A stretch of 64,000 nucleotides of DNA from Linnemannia schmuckeri (lineage: Eukaryota > Mortierellomycota > Mortierellomycetes > Mortierellales > Mortierellaceae). Within the stretch, counting starts at the first letter, position 1; every line of letters begins with the position of its first letter. The DNA lies in contig JANATG010000020.1 in NCBI GenBank assembly GCA_029449235.1, forward strand, positions 372,001 through 436,000. Direction: 5' to 3'. Under the pieces are notes generated by a model. It was not told where the DNA came from and ran no database searches. It was given only the letters and a program-made list of their open reading frames with translations. A program made the position numbers and the translations under genes. Positions 48,468-60,730 of the stretch are shown here, in pieces.

Positions 48468-49649
48468 TTACCGACCGCCATGGTAAGGGGCGTTGGATGT
48501 AGGAACGGGATGGTCGTAGCCATAATCATGGTTATAAGCAGCCTGGTGGTCATGGGGAGGATAACCCTGGTCATGGTGTCCATAGCCCTGGTGACCATAA
48601 CCCTGGTTATATCCTCCATGCTGCTGCTGTTTGCCATATCCATCATCATAGTCGCCATAATTGCTTCCAACAACAGTGCTGCCACCGCCCTGGTGGTAGT
48701 CGTACTGCTGGTCGTACTGTGAGCCGTCATATCCTCCAATCACACTGCCGCCTCCGCTGACGCTTCCGTTTCCGGGACGGCTCTCAAATGGTGGGGGGCG
48801 TCCCATACCGGGGCCGCCGCCACCAGCACGGGCTCCAGACGCAATGGGGGCAGGCATCATGGGGGGCGACTGGGGGCGAGGGGGTTTCTCCCACTGGTTG
48901 TCGAGTCCGACATAGGAGTCGTCCAGCTCGAGGGGGGTATGGCGACGACGACGGCGCTTCATCATCACAACGGCGACTCCTCCGGCGACGGCAGCAACAC
49001 CAATGATGCCGAGCGAGATACCGATTGCGGTTCCGTTGGGGCCTGTGCTCTCCCCAGCGCCCGATGTCGAGTCTCCAGTCGTGCCCGAGGGGAGGTTTCC
49101 TGAAGCAGTGCCCGTACCATTCCCGTTGTTACCTCCACCGGTGGCAGGGTTGGGGTTGCTTGTAGGAGGAGTTCCTGTAGGGTTGTTGTTATCAGGGCTG
49201 AGAGGAGAAGTCGTTCCGGGGGCGACAGGACCAGTGTAGGCCGAAGTCCAGAGAGCAAAAGGTTGTTTCCATGTAGTCGTGCAGGTGGTCTGGAACTGCT
49301 GGGGTGGCGGGGACTTGGACTGATGTCCAGCCAGGAACATACACTTGGCGCAGTTCCAGAGCAATCTCTGAATGACCGACTTGCACACACAGGCGGCGTC
49401 CGATTGTGGGGGGTTGTAGGTGCCGTCGATCGCAATGTCCTTTTCTGTGAATGTGCCCCCACAGGGCTGGATAACCATCGCGTAGGTCTCACACTCTGGG
49501 CAGAAACCTGGAGGTGGTGCTGCAGAGACAAGGGATGAGGAAGAAGAGCCGGAGATGTTGCTGGTCGCCAGGAAGGAGGTGAGGAGGACAAACACGCTGA
49601 ACAGCGTCCAGGCTGAGGTAGACTTGCTGGACATGTGCATTTTGGGCAA
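48468..49649 (-). CDS. Cys-rich single-pass surface protein with Gly/Tyr/His-rich cytosolic tail
   Basis: Single exon, 393 residues. Signal peptide over about residues 1-44 (STSAWTLFSVFVLLTSFLA). A compact Cys-rich ectodomain follows: FCPECETY, VIQPCGG, AACVCKS, LLWNCAKCMFLAGHQ and FQTTCTTTW, nine cysteines in all. A Pro/Thr/Gly/Asn-rich stalk, likely O-glycosylated, leads to a transmembrane helix at ~207-230 and the stop-transfer MKRRRRRH. The cytosolic tail has PPRPQSPPMMPAP, then Gly/Tyr/Asp/His-rich repeats of the type GYGHQGYGHHDQGY. The layout (signal, Cys module, stalk, helix, tail) resembles fungal wall-stress sensors but the Cys spacing is not WSC as I know it. Sensor function is inferred only. 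Confidence 0.75.
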   Translation of the reverse strand: MPKMHMSSKSTSAWTLFSVFVLLTSFLATSNISGSSSSSLVSAAPPPGFCPECETYAMVIQPCGGTFTEKDIAIDGTYNPPQSDAACVCKSVIQRLLWNCAKCMFLAGHQSKSPPPQQFQTTCTTTWKQPFALWTSAYTGPVAPGTTSPLSPDNNNPTGTPPTSNPNPATGGGNNGNGTGTASGNLPSGTTGDSTSGAGESTGPNGTAIGISLGIIGVAAVAGGVAVVMMKRRRRRHTPLELDDSYVGLDNQWEKPPRPQSPPMMPAPIASGARAGGGGPGMGRPPPFESRPGNGSVSGGGSVIGGYDGSQYDQQYDYHQGGGSTVVGSNYGDYDDGYGKQQQHGGYNQGYGHQGYGHHDQGYPPHDHQAAYNHDYGYDHPVPTSNAPYHGGR

Positions 49650-52600
49650 ATATAGCTGGTTTTTTTTTTGTTGGTTTTGTTGGTTTTAGAGCCTACAAGG
49701 TGTCAGTGTTGGTGGTATCGTTCGTCGAATAGGCGCATAGTTTTCAGCGTTTCGTAGGTTGAATTAAGAAAGACGCGTGTGAGTGGAAAGTTGTTTCATG
49801 TTGGTTGTGGAATGTGGATAAGTTCGAGTCAAGAAGTTAGGCAAAGGAATTGAATGGAGGAAGTTGTTGGAAGTCGGACCAAAGTTGAAGGGAGTCGAAG
49901 GAGGACAGACACAAGGACATAATCAAGTAAAGAGTAAGAAGAAGAAAAAGGAGGAAGCAAGGTTTTGTTAGCAGGTAATGTTCATATACAGATTATCTTA
50001 GTCAACAAAATCGGGGTCGTCGCTCCCCCTTCTCCCCGTTCCATCCCCGTTGTGTCTTTGTCTGTCTCCTTTTCAAGCCCGGGCCTTTTTTTTGACTTTG
50101 TCGTTATAGCTGACCCTTTGTTGTCACACTTCAGCCTGCATATGGCCTCGTTAGAGAAGAGAGAGAGGATGCAGGGCGCAGGTTAAGGGAGGGAAAGAGT
50201 ATTGTGTGAGAGATGGAGGGAAGGAGCGGTGGAGGTGCTAGGCCAACGGAACCACAGCCGGTAGTCCCATATGCGCACTAGTAGTAGCAGCGTTGAGTAC
50301 CACAGTATCATTTTTCTGTGGTGCTATTCTTGAACACAGGGCTCAAATTAAATAATTGGAACCAAAAGGCGCTTTAATGCAAAAAAAAAAAATTCCCTCT
50401 TGTCTCTTATTGCTCGCACTCACTCAATCAGTGCTCTTGTTTACTTTATGACCAGCGAGGGTGGCGAAACGACGTCAATTTGTTGTTGTTGTTATTGTAA
50501 CAATAAAGCACAGGACAAGAATGGACAGGGCACACACACAATGCACACACAAAGTGTACACAAGGAAAAAATATCCACGCGGACAGGGTTTAGAATAGAG
50601 AGAAGTGGCGAGAGAGAACAGAGAGAGGCGTTTTCGACATAAGTGAAAGTCCCCCCAAATTAGAGGGACCACAAATTAAACATGCTAACCGCTGATCCTC
50701 TCTTTCGGTTGTTGTTGATGCTGGAGGTTCCTTTGAGTGGCGAAAAGAGATAGAGCGAGAGATGGGGGAGGGGAAAGGCTTTGACAACCAGTCGACTGAC
50801 AATGAACCCAACCCGAGAAAAAAGTGTGCATCATTACCTTTGTTGTTGTTGTAGTTGTTGTTCACTCTTATATGTGTGTTATTTCAAGGAGACAAGGGGG
50901 AGAAGAACCACACACACAAGAGCCAGGAAGGACGATATATAAAAGGCTGGAAAAAAGCAAGGAGGTGTTGACTGTGTCGTATGTATCCGGTCCTTGGTTG
51001 TTGTGAGGTATATACTCTTTGTTGTGGTTGGTTGTATTAGAGAAAGATGGTCGTCAATGAGTGGGAGTTGTGATAGGAGGAGTGAAGACGAGGAAGGTGT
51101 TGTTGATGTTAATCCTTTGATGCACGGCGCTACAGGTTCCGGGATGGGAGTATGGTGGCGAAGTGTGAGTGTCGAAGGAGTGTAGTGTGAAGGATGGAGT
51201 ATGAGGAAGGGAGGACGTGAAGAGAGAGTGAAAAGGGATTGGATGAGAGAGTAGGGGAAATGAGGGTTCCTGAAGAAGGATTGTGAGGGGTGTGAGAGGG
51301 CAAAAAAAGGAAGAGAGAAAGAGAGAGAGTGAAGGAAGGATGGGTCGTGAGTGGATGGACTGGGCGGGTAAAGGAGAGGGGAGAAAGAAGAAAAGAAAAA
51401 CGAAAAGAGAAAAGAAAAGAAGAAAGGGAGGAACCAGGAACCAGAAGAGGGCGAAAAGTAAAAAAAAAAAAAAAATGAGAAACAGACAAAGGCTTTTTAT
51501 TATTAGGTACGGTTTATACACCAAGGTTCAATCTGGGTGCGGATACATTCGATCTATCTATCTATCGAGAGAGAGTCAAGTGATATGAAGAAGGGCATTA
51601 AACTAGCGCTATGTCATGGCATACGCTCTTTCTCTCGTTAATGCTAATGCTATTGTTGTCGCTATTATTGCTGAATACTCTCTCCTCCTCGTTGTCCTTT
51701 TGGACTCGCGATCTACAGCTTGCACTCAATTGCACACACTCTCATCTTTCACTCACTCAGTTGTCAATTGCCGAATCAGGTTCACACACTGTGCGTGGTC
51801 CTGAACACAAAAAAAATGCTCAAATAAATACTGCAAGCAACGCATTTCTCTCATTCAATTCATGCCTCTACCTTGGCGATGGCTTAATTCCACCATAGAC
51901 GAGACGGAGAAAAGAAAACGAGGCCAGACGAGAGCCACAAACAAAATACCGATGATTGTGTGTTGAAAATAAAAAGATTTTGAGCTTGCTGAAAGAAGAA
52001 CAGCAGCAAAATCAAAGGGTCCCCCAATGGTCATCTAAGAGAAGAGACAAGCTCAACAAATGTCCGTACGTGGAATTCAACCGCTCCCTCTTCAGCCGCC
52101 ACCGGAAAGGTGAAAAGAACCGCTACGAGTTTCGACCACCATTGTCAATCGACGCTAAACCCGCCCGCTTAATTTTTTTCAATATTGTTTTCTGTCCTAT
52201 TTCTTTTTTGACTTTGCCCTTTCCTTCTTCTTCACCGAGAATTGACAAAAAAGAAAGGTGGGCTACGGCAGTTCAAAATATAAAAATATGGGCCAATTGG
52301 CACTAATTTAAATAAAATATCACTCATTATGGATGGAAAAGTGGGTCAAGCCAGTCAAAGAACATGAAAGTAAAGAGATGTAAGATGTTGACCGTACTCT
52401 TTACTGTTTCTTTATCTTCATGCGCATGTATGCCACGCCATGTATCAAGATCTTAATTCTTTTCACCTCGCTCGGATTGGCTGCAGAGTAGAATAGAGAA
52501 ATCCTCCTCGTTCCCTCCCTCGTGTTTCTTGTTCGTTCAGTTGTGTCTCTTTCTGCTGTCTTCGTCTTCTTTTTTTTCTTATTTCCTCGGAGACGGATGA

Positions 52601-54553
52601 GTACTCAGCGTGTACTTTTCAAAACCCCCCCCACACACACACGTTTTTGGCGCAAGAACATCATCATCATCACTTTTTTAATACTTCAAATGGTGCCAAG
52701 GTTTGGATAAAATGAAATTTCAGGTACGTCGTTTTATATTGGTTGTGATCAAACCTCACTTTTTTTTGACTACACATTGATCACTTATGAACACTAAAGA
52801 TTCTTTCCATGCACCTTGGGTAACAAACAACCGTTTGCTTACGTCTAGTGTTATCAACCACAAACATCACTGCCACTCCTCTCTTTCGTAAAGAGGACGA
52901 TTATCCAAGAAGGACAGCCTTTCTTTAGTAAAAAGGAAAATATAACCGCCAAAGCCTCCTCACCCATGGCGAAACGACTGTCGTTGATTGGTTCAAACAA
53001 AAAAGAGGGGGGTCGGGTTCAGGTGTCTCGGTTTTTCAAAATAAAAAAAAACTTCCAGAATAGGCGCGCAACCGCCTCCTGGTGTCAACTTCCCACCGCC
53101 CCCTGTGGCTCTGTCCTCCCCTTTGACTATTGTTGCTGCTCACATTCAATCTTTGACTAGCTTCTCCTTTCATCCTCTCTCGCCTTAGTGCTTTCAGGCA
53201 CTAGTGGCAACAATAATATCGATATATATGCATGAGACCATTAGAATGCCAGGAAGAGAGTGTCTAGGCTTGCTAGTTTTTGACACCATTGTCTATTTCT
53301 CTTCCTCGGTAGCCAACAATACCATCATTTTTTGTGGACCAGTCAAACATGAGAGCTAGATAGATTTGAGGACGTTTATTTCAAGCTGCATTCCAATGCA
53401 TTTGTTGGATTGAAAGTGTGCATTGTGAATTTCTGTCAATCTAATTTTTCTACCACTTTTAGGGGAAGGTAAGGGGGAGGGTAGGAGGCGCCGCACATGA
53501 TATTAACAGCATCAAAATAAAGAGTATAATTTATACACGTCGTGAATGCGACAATGAGGCGTGTCGGCGTTGTGGACACAACTACAAACCAAACCAGGGG
53601 GTGAATGGGTTACAAACAATAATAATGCAAAGTAATAGTTGACAGAACTGTGCAGGGCCTAAAATGCAATGTGTGCTCTCAACTTCTATATACAAAGAGT
53701 ACCTAAAAAAAGAGGTCCATCTTGGATGGATGCTAGTGTACGTGAAAAAAACTACACTTTTTTTTGTGCTCACTGCAATCAATTTAGCATCTTTCTCTTT
53801 CAGCTAAGTAGCAATAAAGAAAAAAAAACTCCTCTTGTTGGGTCGCAACTGCAATAGTCCAAAAAGGCGTTGACTAAAACCGATGAAGAGAGGACGTTGT
53901 TGTTCAGGCTAATTAGCAAAGTAGAGATTCGAGGGCTGGAGGAGGAGACGGGCGGGCTGGGCCGTTTTTCTCTCTAATTGATATCCGCACTTTTCTAATT
54001 TGCGAAAAAAAGACAGTAAATCATGTTTGTGTCGGCAATGAAGAAAAAATCAACAATTAGCTTCTCGACGTGTCTGTCCGTCCTCGTTGCTCTCTCCTCC
54101 TGGAAGTAAAATAAATAGAAGAGGAGCCAACAAAAGCACTGAGGGTTTTGTCTAGTGTCGTACAAAAACAGCGATCTCTCCCCTGTTATATCATTCAAAT
54201 AGCAAAACGAAAGGAACAGCCTGCCTTCTATCGGCGCTCATTTTTATTTCCGAGGTAGCAGTTGCTCAAGCACGCCAGGGCTCCTTCTATCATCCACTAC
54301 TGCACCCATTGCCTATACGATTTGCATTTACACCGCTCGACATACCTTTTCACAAAATACAAGAATTGAGCATCGTTGACTTGCACACATTGTAGGTGAG
54401 CAGCATGCAATTAGGGCGCGTTGTAGCTTGCCTATAAGTTAGAGTGAGTAACCAGAAAAATGAATCCGTTGACTTTAAGACACCAAGACATCGTTCAATT
54501 GAACATTCTTCAGGGACCAGATTTTTAATTAAACGTTGCAAATGTGAAAAACT
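49650..54553. other. 4.9-kb gene-poor interval
   Basis: No recognisable gene on either strand. Plus-strand G/A-rich tract at about 51150-51480 with the complementary C/T-rich pseudo-frames, a short (CTAT)n at 51549-51566, and scattered A/T runs. The 49.65-49.95 kb part is the likely promoter of the minus-strand Cys-rich protein gene. Confidence 0.5.
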
Positions 54554-54705
54554 CTAATACTTGGATGCAGTCCTTAGTCTCCTCGATGCCAGTCTAGCGC
54601 GCAGCTCATCAGCAGAACTTGGTTGCACCACCAGCCTAGAACGTCGACAAAAAGCGAAAGCGCATTCATCAGTACCTGTCAGTACTCATACCAACTTTAG
54701 ACGCG

Positions 54706-55558
54706 TTACACGCTCTTCTTAAAACTCATCTCGACGGCTTCAATCTCGGCTTCCGTCAATACGGGATGGCGATACCGGCTGGGGAGCTCTGCAAAGTCCA
54801 GAGTATATCTCGTTGCGCCATGAGGTCCTGGAGTTGTTGTCACGTCCGAGGGCTGTTTTGCCGATGTCTTTAAGGGCGATGATGGTGATAATGGGGTTCC
54901 TGCCTTGAATAGATATTCCGCATCCTTTGGGGCAGCTGGATGACGACCTGCCTCATGATGCGCTACAAAAATGTTCCCATTGAAGATGATTAGACATTCA
55001 TAAAAGGAGCAACCGACGTCAGCGCAATGTTTCCTTGCCTTAGTTCATGCATAACGCGTTTGTTTCGTTTGACTAGATTAGACGTCCTTATCCATCTTAG
55101 CGAACGAAGCCGAGCACAAAGATTATATTTTTCATTCCTTCACGAGGAATGCCGATGAGTAAAGAGACATTTCGTGTACCCTTGGGAGAAGCAGCCAAAG
55201 TCCGCAATCATCCGCCTCCAAAAAAAAAATAGGACCCTGGCGCTAAACCATTTTTACTTTCTCCCCAAACCTCCTCGTCCCTCTACTTGGAAGACGAGCG
55301 TAACAAAACCCTCACCTTTCGAGCGAATATAGAGGTCGTTAACGCGAGAAAAACCAGCAGTATAAGTGGAGCAATGGTGCCTTTGCGTGTACTCTTCTCC
55401 ATTGGCAAAAAGGACGAGAAGCTAAATTTCAACGCCACGAAAAAAAAAAGTCCGCCGCACTATTTACCATTAGGCGACGCCTTGCGAGAACCGAGGAAAC
55501 GAATGAGGGGAGTGCGTGCATGAGCAATGACTGCCAGGCGGATGGTTGTTGGAAGCAT
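54706..55558 (-). CDS. KGD4: Kgd4/Ymr31 (MRPS36-type) subunit of the 2-oxoglutarate dehydrogenase complex
   Basis: Exons 55558-55468 and 54962-54706; 348 nt, 115 residues, joined in phase 1 across a 505-nt intron. The N-terminus MLPTTIRLAVIAHARTPLIR is basic and amphipathic, fit for mitochondrial import. ARTPLIRFLGSRK and LPSRYRHPVLTEAEIEAV match the two conserved patches of the Ymr31/MRPS36 family (HTPLIRFPDRR and LPQKYRRK in the human protein). Kgd4 tethers the E3 subunit to the E1-E2 core in the matrix. The window offers a second, frame-compatible ending: donor GTAACG at 54709, acceptor TTCTAG and an extra exon 54635-54554, giving 141 residues. The short form is preferred because known members end soon after this motif. 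Confidence 0.82.
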
Positions 55559-55803
55559 TTTTTGTGATTGGAACTGCTGTGCTGGAATGAGTGCAACGAA
55601 TGGAGGTATAAATGAGAAAGTTAGGAAAAAAAAAGAGGGTGTGTGCGACTTATTATCGAAGCCAAAGCCACTCTGATGCACATCTGGCGCACAGGCACAC
55701 ACATCACTAATCGACCTGGTCGAGTTCGCTGGCAGAAGATGGCGTTTTTATTCTTGTAGCGAACAGCATCACAAAAGAAGAACCCACAAGCGGGATGAGG
55801 TGG

Positions 55804-57851
55804 TTAAATAAGTCCTTGACGCTTGAGATCCTCATATGTCTTCTTGTTAAAGACGTTTCCTTCACTGTCCTCGAACTCTTCGATCTGGTCCTTCTTGGCT
55901 CCCTCAGGCTTGGTGCCCTTGATCTTCTTCCACAGCGCAAGTGCATCCTCGATCCCGACAATCTCGTGGAACTGACGAGTGTTGGGGATACCCAGACACC
56001 GCATGCCATGAGCATGGCGCCATTCCTGGAAATGCTTGTCGAACGCCTTGCGACCCTTGTAGACATGGTTTCCACAAATCTCACACGAGTACTCGACGCC
56101 CAATCCATGCAGCTTGAACAGCCAGTAGGGGATAGGCTTGCCGTCCCAGCCTAGTGGCAGCTTCAATGGGTTGTAGATCTTTTCCTCGTCATCTGAATCA
56201 GAGTCTTCCAGCTCAATCTGATCCGTCTCCAGCTCCAACTGTCACGATTACATTGGAAAAGAAAGTACGTTGATAAGTTAGATTCTACTCAGAGTTTGAA
56301 AGGACGCAAGCATGACATTCATGACAGATACTCAAGTGCAAAACTTCAGCTTACATCACGCTCACGGCCAGTTAGGGTCTGGCGACGCTCGACATTTTCC
56401 TTGGTCTCCTCGATCTGTGGCTTCAGAATCTCGGCGTACTTTTGGATCAAGAACTCTGACCAGGCAGCATCCTGCTCTGGCTTGGCCTTCTCCGCCAACG
56501 CCTTGGACTGAGCTTCGGCCACGCTCTCCTGATCGTTAGGGTTGCTGCTGCCTCCATTCGCGGCCAGTTGAGCTGCTGCCTTAATATGTTTCTTACTCGC
56601 TAAGTGTGCATTGTACACAGTGTCCTTAGCGTACTGCTTTTTACAAGCAATACAGAAAAGGTCTGTCGTAGGGGCGGCATCCTGTTCCTGCTTGGGCCAT
56701 CCGGGCAAAGAACCCTCTCCCCACTTTTTATCAAACTCTTGACGACCATCCTCCTTGATCTCTCCAATGTTTGTCAGTGGTTTGATCCTCTTCAAGTAGC
56801 CCTCCAAGTACGTGCTGAGTGTATCCAGATATCTATTCGTGTTGCAGAAAGATAATTATCTGTCAGTATCTCTGAATGCTCCTGTAATCACAAGCATAAA
56901 TACATTCCTAGACGTGAGAGTGCCCACCATATCGGTCATTTACCTCTGATAGTCCGCGTTCTTGTCTTTCCGCTCAATCTCCTCAAACAATGTAAACTCT
57001 GAAAGATATCCGAGATAATTTGTCCGCTTGAGGCTCTTCAGATTCATGTAGTGTTCATGAACCTCGTGCAGATCCAAGTACCGTCCTCCTGCCTCCTCGC
57101 CCGAGAACATGTCGTCCAACGCGCTCATCTTTTCCTCTGTGGGTTGTTGATCCATAAACTCCATCTCCATGGGCTCAACTACCTCGTTGGGGTATTTCCT
57201 GTGATAGTCCTTGATCTTCTTGAGACGGTTGTAGAACTCTCCAAACTCATTCGCCCCAGAGATGGCATCCATCTCCTTCTTCCGGCTCCTATTAAAGGTC
57301 AAAGACATCGGAGGCGCTGTAAGAAATTATGGACAGCAAAATTCTGAGCTGATGCAAGGACACAGCTACAACGAAGAGGTCGAGGCCACTTACTCGTCGT
57401 CATCCTTGTAAATAATTGAAAGGTCCTTACTCCTGCCACTGATCCGGTCCAAGAAGCCATCCACTGTATGTTCCTGCAAGAGACGCTCCTTGTGCTAATT
57501 TTCAGTTTTCAGCAAACGCCAAGAAAATGTTAGGTCAACCCTCCTCGTCAAAACGATATTCCTTAGGATAAACAAGTGTACCAAAGCAAAACAGGAAGCC
57601 ATAACATACAGTTTTAGGGTTGAGCATAAACTGGTCGACAACAGCCTGCTCCAGGCGATCAATCTCCTCATGGAGGCGACGTTGAGTCTCTATGTGTTGA
57701 TTGTCCCGTTTTTGAAGAGAAGAATGGTGTTAATCTCGCGACTGTAGCTTGTCCCTAATGAGTACTTTCTTTCATTTATTTGCCCTGGATTGAATTTTGT
57801 ATCCATCCATGAAAGTAATTGTCCTGTTGTCGTACCGAGCACACTGTCCAT
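55804..57851 (-). CDS. SF3A3: Splicing factor SF3a subunit 3 (SF3A3/SF3a60, Prp9)
   Basis: Exons 57851-57836, 57689-57610, 57494-57394, 57288-56944, 56832-56355 and 56238-55804; 1455 nt, 484 residues (human about 501). Exon 1 is only 16 nt (MDSVL plus one base) and joins ETQRRLHEEIDRLEQ. Then EMDAISGANEFGEFYNRLKK, YLDLHEVHEHYMNLK, a C2H2 finger at ~242-266 (FCIACKKQYAK to HLASKKH) and the matrin-type finger at ~390-415 (YSCEICGNHVYKGRKAFDKH), ending KTYEDLKRQGLI. The protein is part of SF3a in the U2 snRNP, bridging to the branch-point complex in the nucleus. All junctions are GT-AG. Confidence 0.96.
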
Positions 57852-58224
57852 TGTTAATCTGAGGTCGAGAGTTTTCTTGGGTTTTTGATTGATGCAAGCA
57901 AACAGCAATATCAACAAAGACTGAAAGAAATAATGGTGATATTAAGGGGCCGCTGTTAAATGCACAATGAAACTCAAATGAACGACACGCTTCCAGGACC
58001 AATCTAATTTGGAGTCTGTGGTCCGTGGGCCCATATTCTTCGGTCATCATGATACCCACTCGCCAATCATCCTGTATAAAAGTCTGTTAACACAAGCAGC
58101 CCCATCATCACTTTTTCTTCGCCACTTCACTCCTTTACTCCTTCACTACTTCACTCCTTCACTCCTTCACAACTTCACCCTTTCCCTTATTCACTACCTC
58201 CTTCAACCAACTCCAACTTCAACA
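57852..58224. promoter_or_regulatory. Bidirectional promoter, SF3A3 / CsbD-like gene
   Basis: Only 373 bp separate the two divergent start codons. The half next to the CsbD-like gene is C/T-rich with a repeated CTCCTTCACT / CTACTTCACT element (58130-58195), a typical fungal leader. Confidence 0.5.
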
Positions 58225-58518
58225 ATGTCGAATATCGCCGCAAAGATTTCAAACACCATGAGCTACTACATAGGTAGCGCCAAAGAAGTCGTCGGCGAGA
58301 AGCTCGGTTCCCCCGAAATGGTCGCCAGCGGAGTCGCTCAAAGGACCCAAGCCGACAACGTCCTCAGAGAAGCCGCGGCCAAGACCCACGTCGAGGGCCA
58401 CGGCCACAACGTCGAAGGCCAAGCCCAAAAGAAGGTCGGCTCCCTCACCGGCGACAAGACCATGTACGCCAAGGGTGAAGTCAACGATGCCATCGGCAAT
58501 ATCCAGCGTAGCGTCTAG
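58225..58518 (+). CDS. CsbD-like small stress protein
   Basis: Single exon, 97 residues: MSNIAAKISNTMSYYIGSAK, EVVGEKLGSPEMVASG, then NVEGQAQKKVGSLTGDKTMY and AKGEVNDAIGNIQRSV. The G-x-A-K-E-x-V-G start and the second AQKKVGSLTGD / AKGEVNDAIGN unit follow the CsbD-like family (bacterial stress-response proteins, widespread in fungi), small, hydrophilic and helical. Biochemical function in fungi is unknown. The start at 58225 is chosen over upstream frame extension because the preceding part is C/T-rich leader and AACAATGTC is good context. AATAAAA at 58584 suits polyadenylation. Confidence 0.85.
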   Translation: MSNIAAKISNTMSYYIGSAKEVVGEKLGSPEMVASGVAQRTQADNVLREAAAKTHVEGHGHNVEGQAQKKVGSLTGDKTMYAKGEVNDAIGNIQRSV

Positions 58519-58662
58519 ACCCATCCTTCGCACCGCGTCCCAACTCTCTCTGCGTTCGCACCCTTTCTTTGTTAATACAACATAATAAAATCGCCATGTT
58601 TATTTCTGCACGAAAGCCTGTTGGCACTCTTCTGTCTCATTGTTGTAAAGTCTGTCAACGCT

Positions 58663-60699
58663 CTAAACACGCCCGCTGCCGCCAATCAACGACCAACTAG
58701 CATTGACACTGTTGTAGCGAACATCCTGGTCAGGGTGTGACATCAGCTCCATAATTCTCTGCTTGACACCCAGCTCCTGCAAGAACCTAGCGAGAAAGAG
58801 ATCAAATGGAAAGAAGGTTAATGTATGGACTAGATCGATACAATGAACATATCGCAACGAGAATAACTTACTTTTTGCTGCTAGGGTCACGCTTGACGTA
58901 TTGTCCAATGTCGTTGGCGGCGACAGACAACACAACGGGATCACCGGCAGTGCTGAGAAGTCGAGCAAGGATCCTCAGGAGTGCATAGTTCTCTTTCTTG
59001 AGCTCACGCCAGTTCTTTGTCCAGAAAAGGTCCGATTGATGGGGTGGCGACCAAATAAGCCTTCCGGATAACAGCTCCGCCTGGTAAACCTCAAAGGTTC
59101 TAAACACAAGAAGGAAGGGCAAAAAAGACTGAGCATTGGACACGAAAAGAAAGAAAAGTGGACATGGACATATTCGTGTGTGATGCTATAGAGCGTTACT
59201 CACGTCAGGGTTTGAAAGTTCTCCTCCAGTTCAGCCTTGAGGTAGTTGACATCCTCGAGAATCTCACCGTCAGACCACTTTCGTGTGGACAGGTTCTCTG
59301 TAAAGGTCAGAAGCTTGACGGCAGCCATGGCAGCCAAGTTTGCCTCGGGTGCCTTCTCGACCAAGTTCTAAGATTCGTCACATTTTCATCACATGCAGGA
59401 GGGTATCGACATCGAGGGTTAGCGTGGAAATTGTTGTAGACTGCATGAAGAAAAAAACAAAAGGTCCATATTTTGAGCATGGGCATGGACTTACTCTCAG
59501 GGTGGAGATGATGACACGGATGACCTTCTCTTTGATAGCCGACTTTGCAATCTCGACCAATGGAGGGATAACATCATATTTCCTATGTATAGCAAAAGTA
59601 TATTAACGCGGTAGTTCAAAAGTGAGAATCATGGTCCCTAGGTTCATATTCTTCCAAAATGCGATCAATGGTATATTGGGCTCTTGGCTTTAACTCTGGA
59701 ATACCTGTTCAGCTCTTGCGCAATCTCAGTGTCAAAGGTCAAGATCCAAAAGCAGTAGATGACCTGATACTGCATCTGAGGGGTGGGTGCTTCGGTCTTC
59801 AAGATCTTGACGAGTGCATCCATAGCATGAGGTGAGTTCCAGTAGATTGGTCGGAGTGTCCTCTGTCTAAGAACCGACTCGAGCACCTGAACAGCTAAGT
59901 CAACCACTGCTGGGTTGTTACTCTGAAGCTGAGCGGTGGTCCAGCGGAAGAGTTCCTCTGCAGCCTCCGTGCTTGGCTTTGGACTTGCGCACAGAATCGT
60001 CGTCAAGATCTTGCTTGCCTTCAGTGGAACAAAATCGTCCTCGCTTCGCAGGCATCTGTTATTGTTGACAATACGTCAATCGGGTCAGCACCAAGTTAAA
60101 TGAAGCGTGATACGTGATCAATTCAGGACCACATCATCCTTGTATCGTTCCCTCTCTCTCAATTTGGTCCATACTTCAGCAGAGGTGCGTAAGGGAGGCT
60201 GGGGTCCTTCTTGGCCAAGTCGAGGAAGTATGTCGCCCGCTCCTCGTGATCTGTCGTAAAGATGTTCAAAAGGGAAAAGAGGGTCAGACGCACTGTGAAG
60301 TGATAGAGAATCCGAATAACATGTCACAGTGCAAGGGATAAGCAGGGTAGATAAGCATATATACCCAAGAGTAGATCGTCAATCAATATGAGGATCGACT
60401 GGATAGTGTCCACACGAACAAGCTTTTGGAGGAGACTGACGAACAAATCCGCATAGACAGGTCCTTCCTATAAATGTGAGTATCAGAGCGTCGTCAATGC
60501 ATGGCGCTGTTCCCTTCATTTTCACATTGAAAAGATAATAATTGAGACACAAAAGGTCGAGCTATGAAAGCTTCTTACGTTGTCAACTACGCGTGAGAGA
60601 TCTTCTCCAGTCTTCTTTTCTACCGCCTTAATGTAGTTCAGCTCCGTCTGGGTGATAAGCGTGGCTCTTTGGTAGCCCTATTAGAAGCCCAGCAAAAAC

Positions 60700-60730
<31 letters not shown>

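Noticed and set aside
51054..51524. 156-codon minus-strand frame
   Set aside because: Same compositional artefact from a G/A-rich block.
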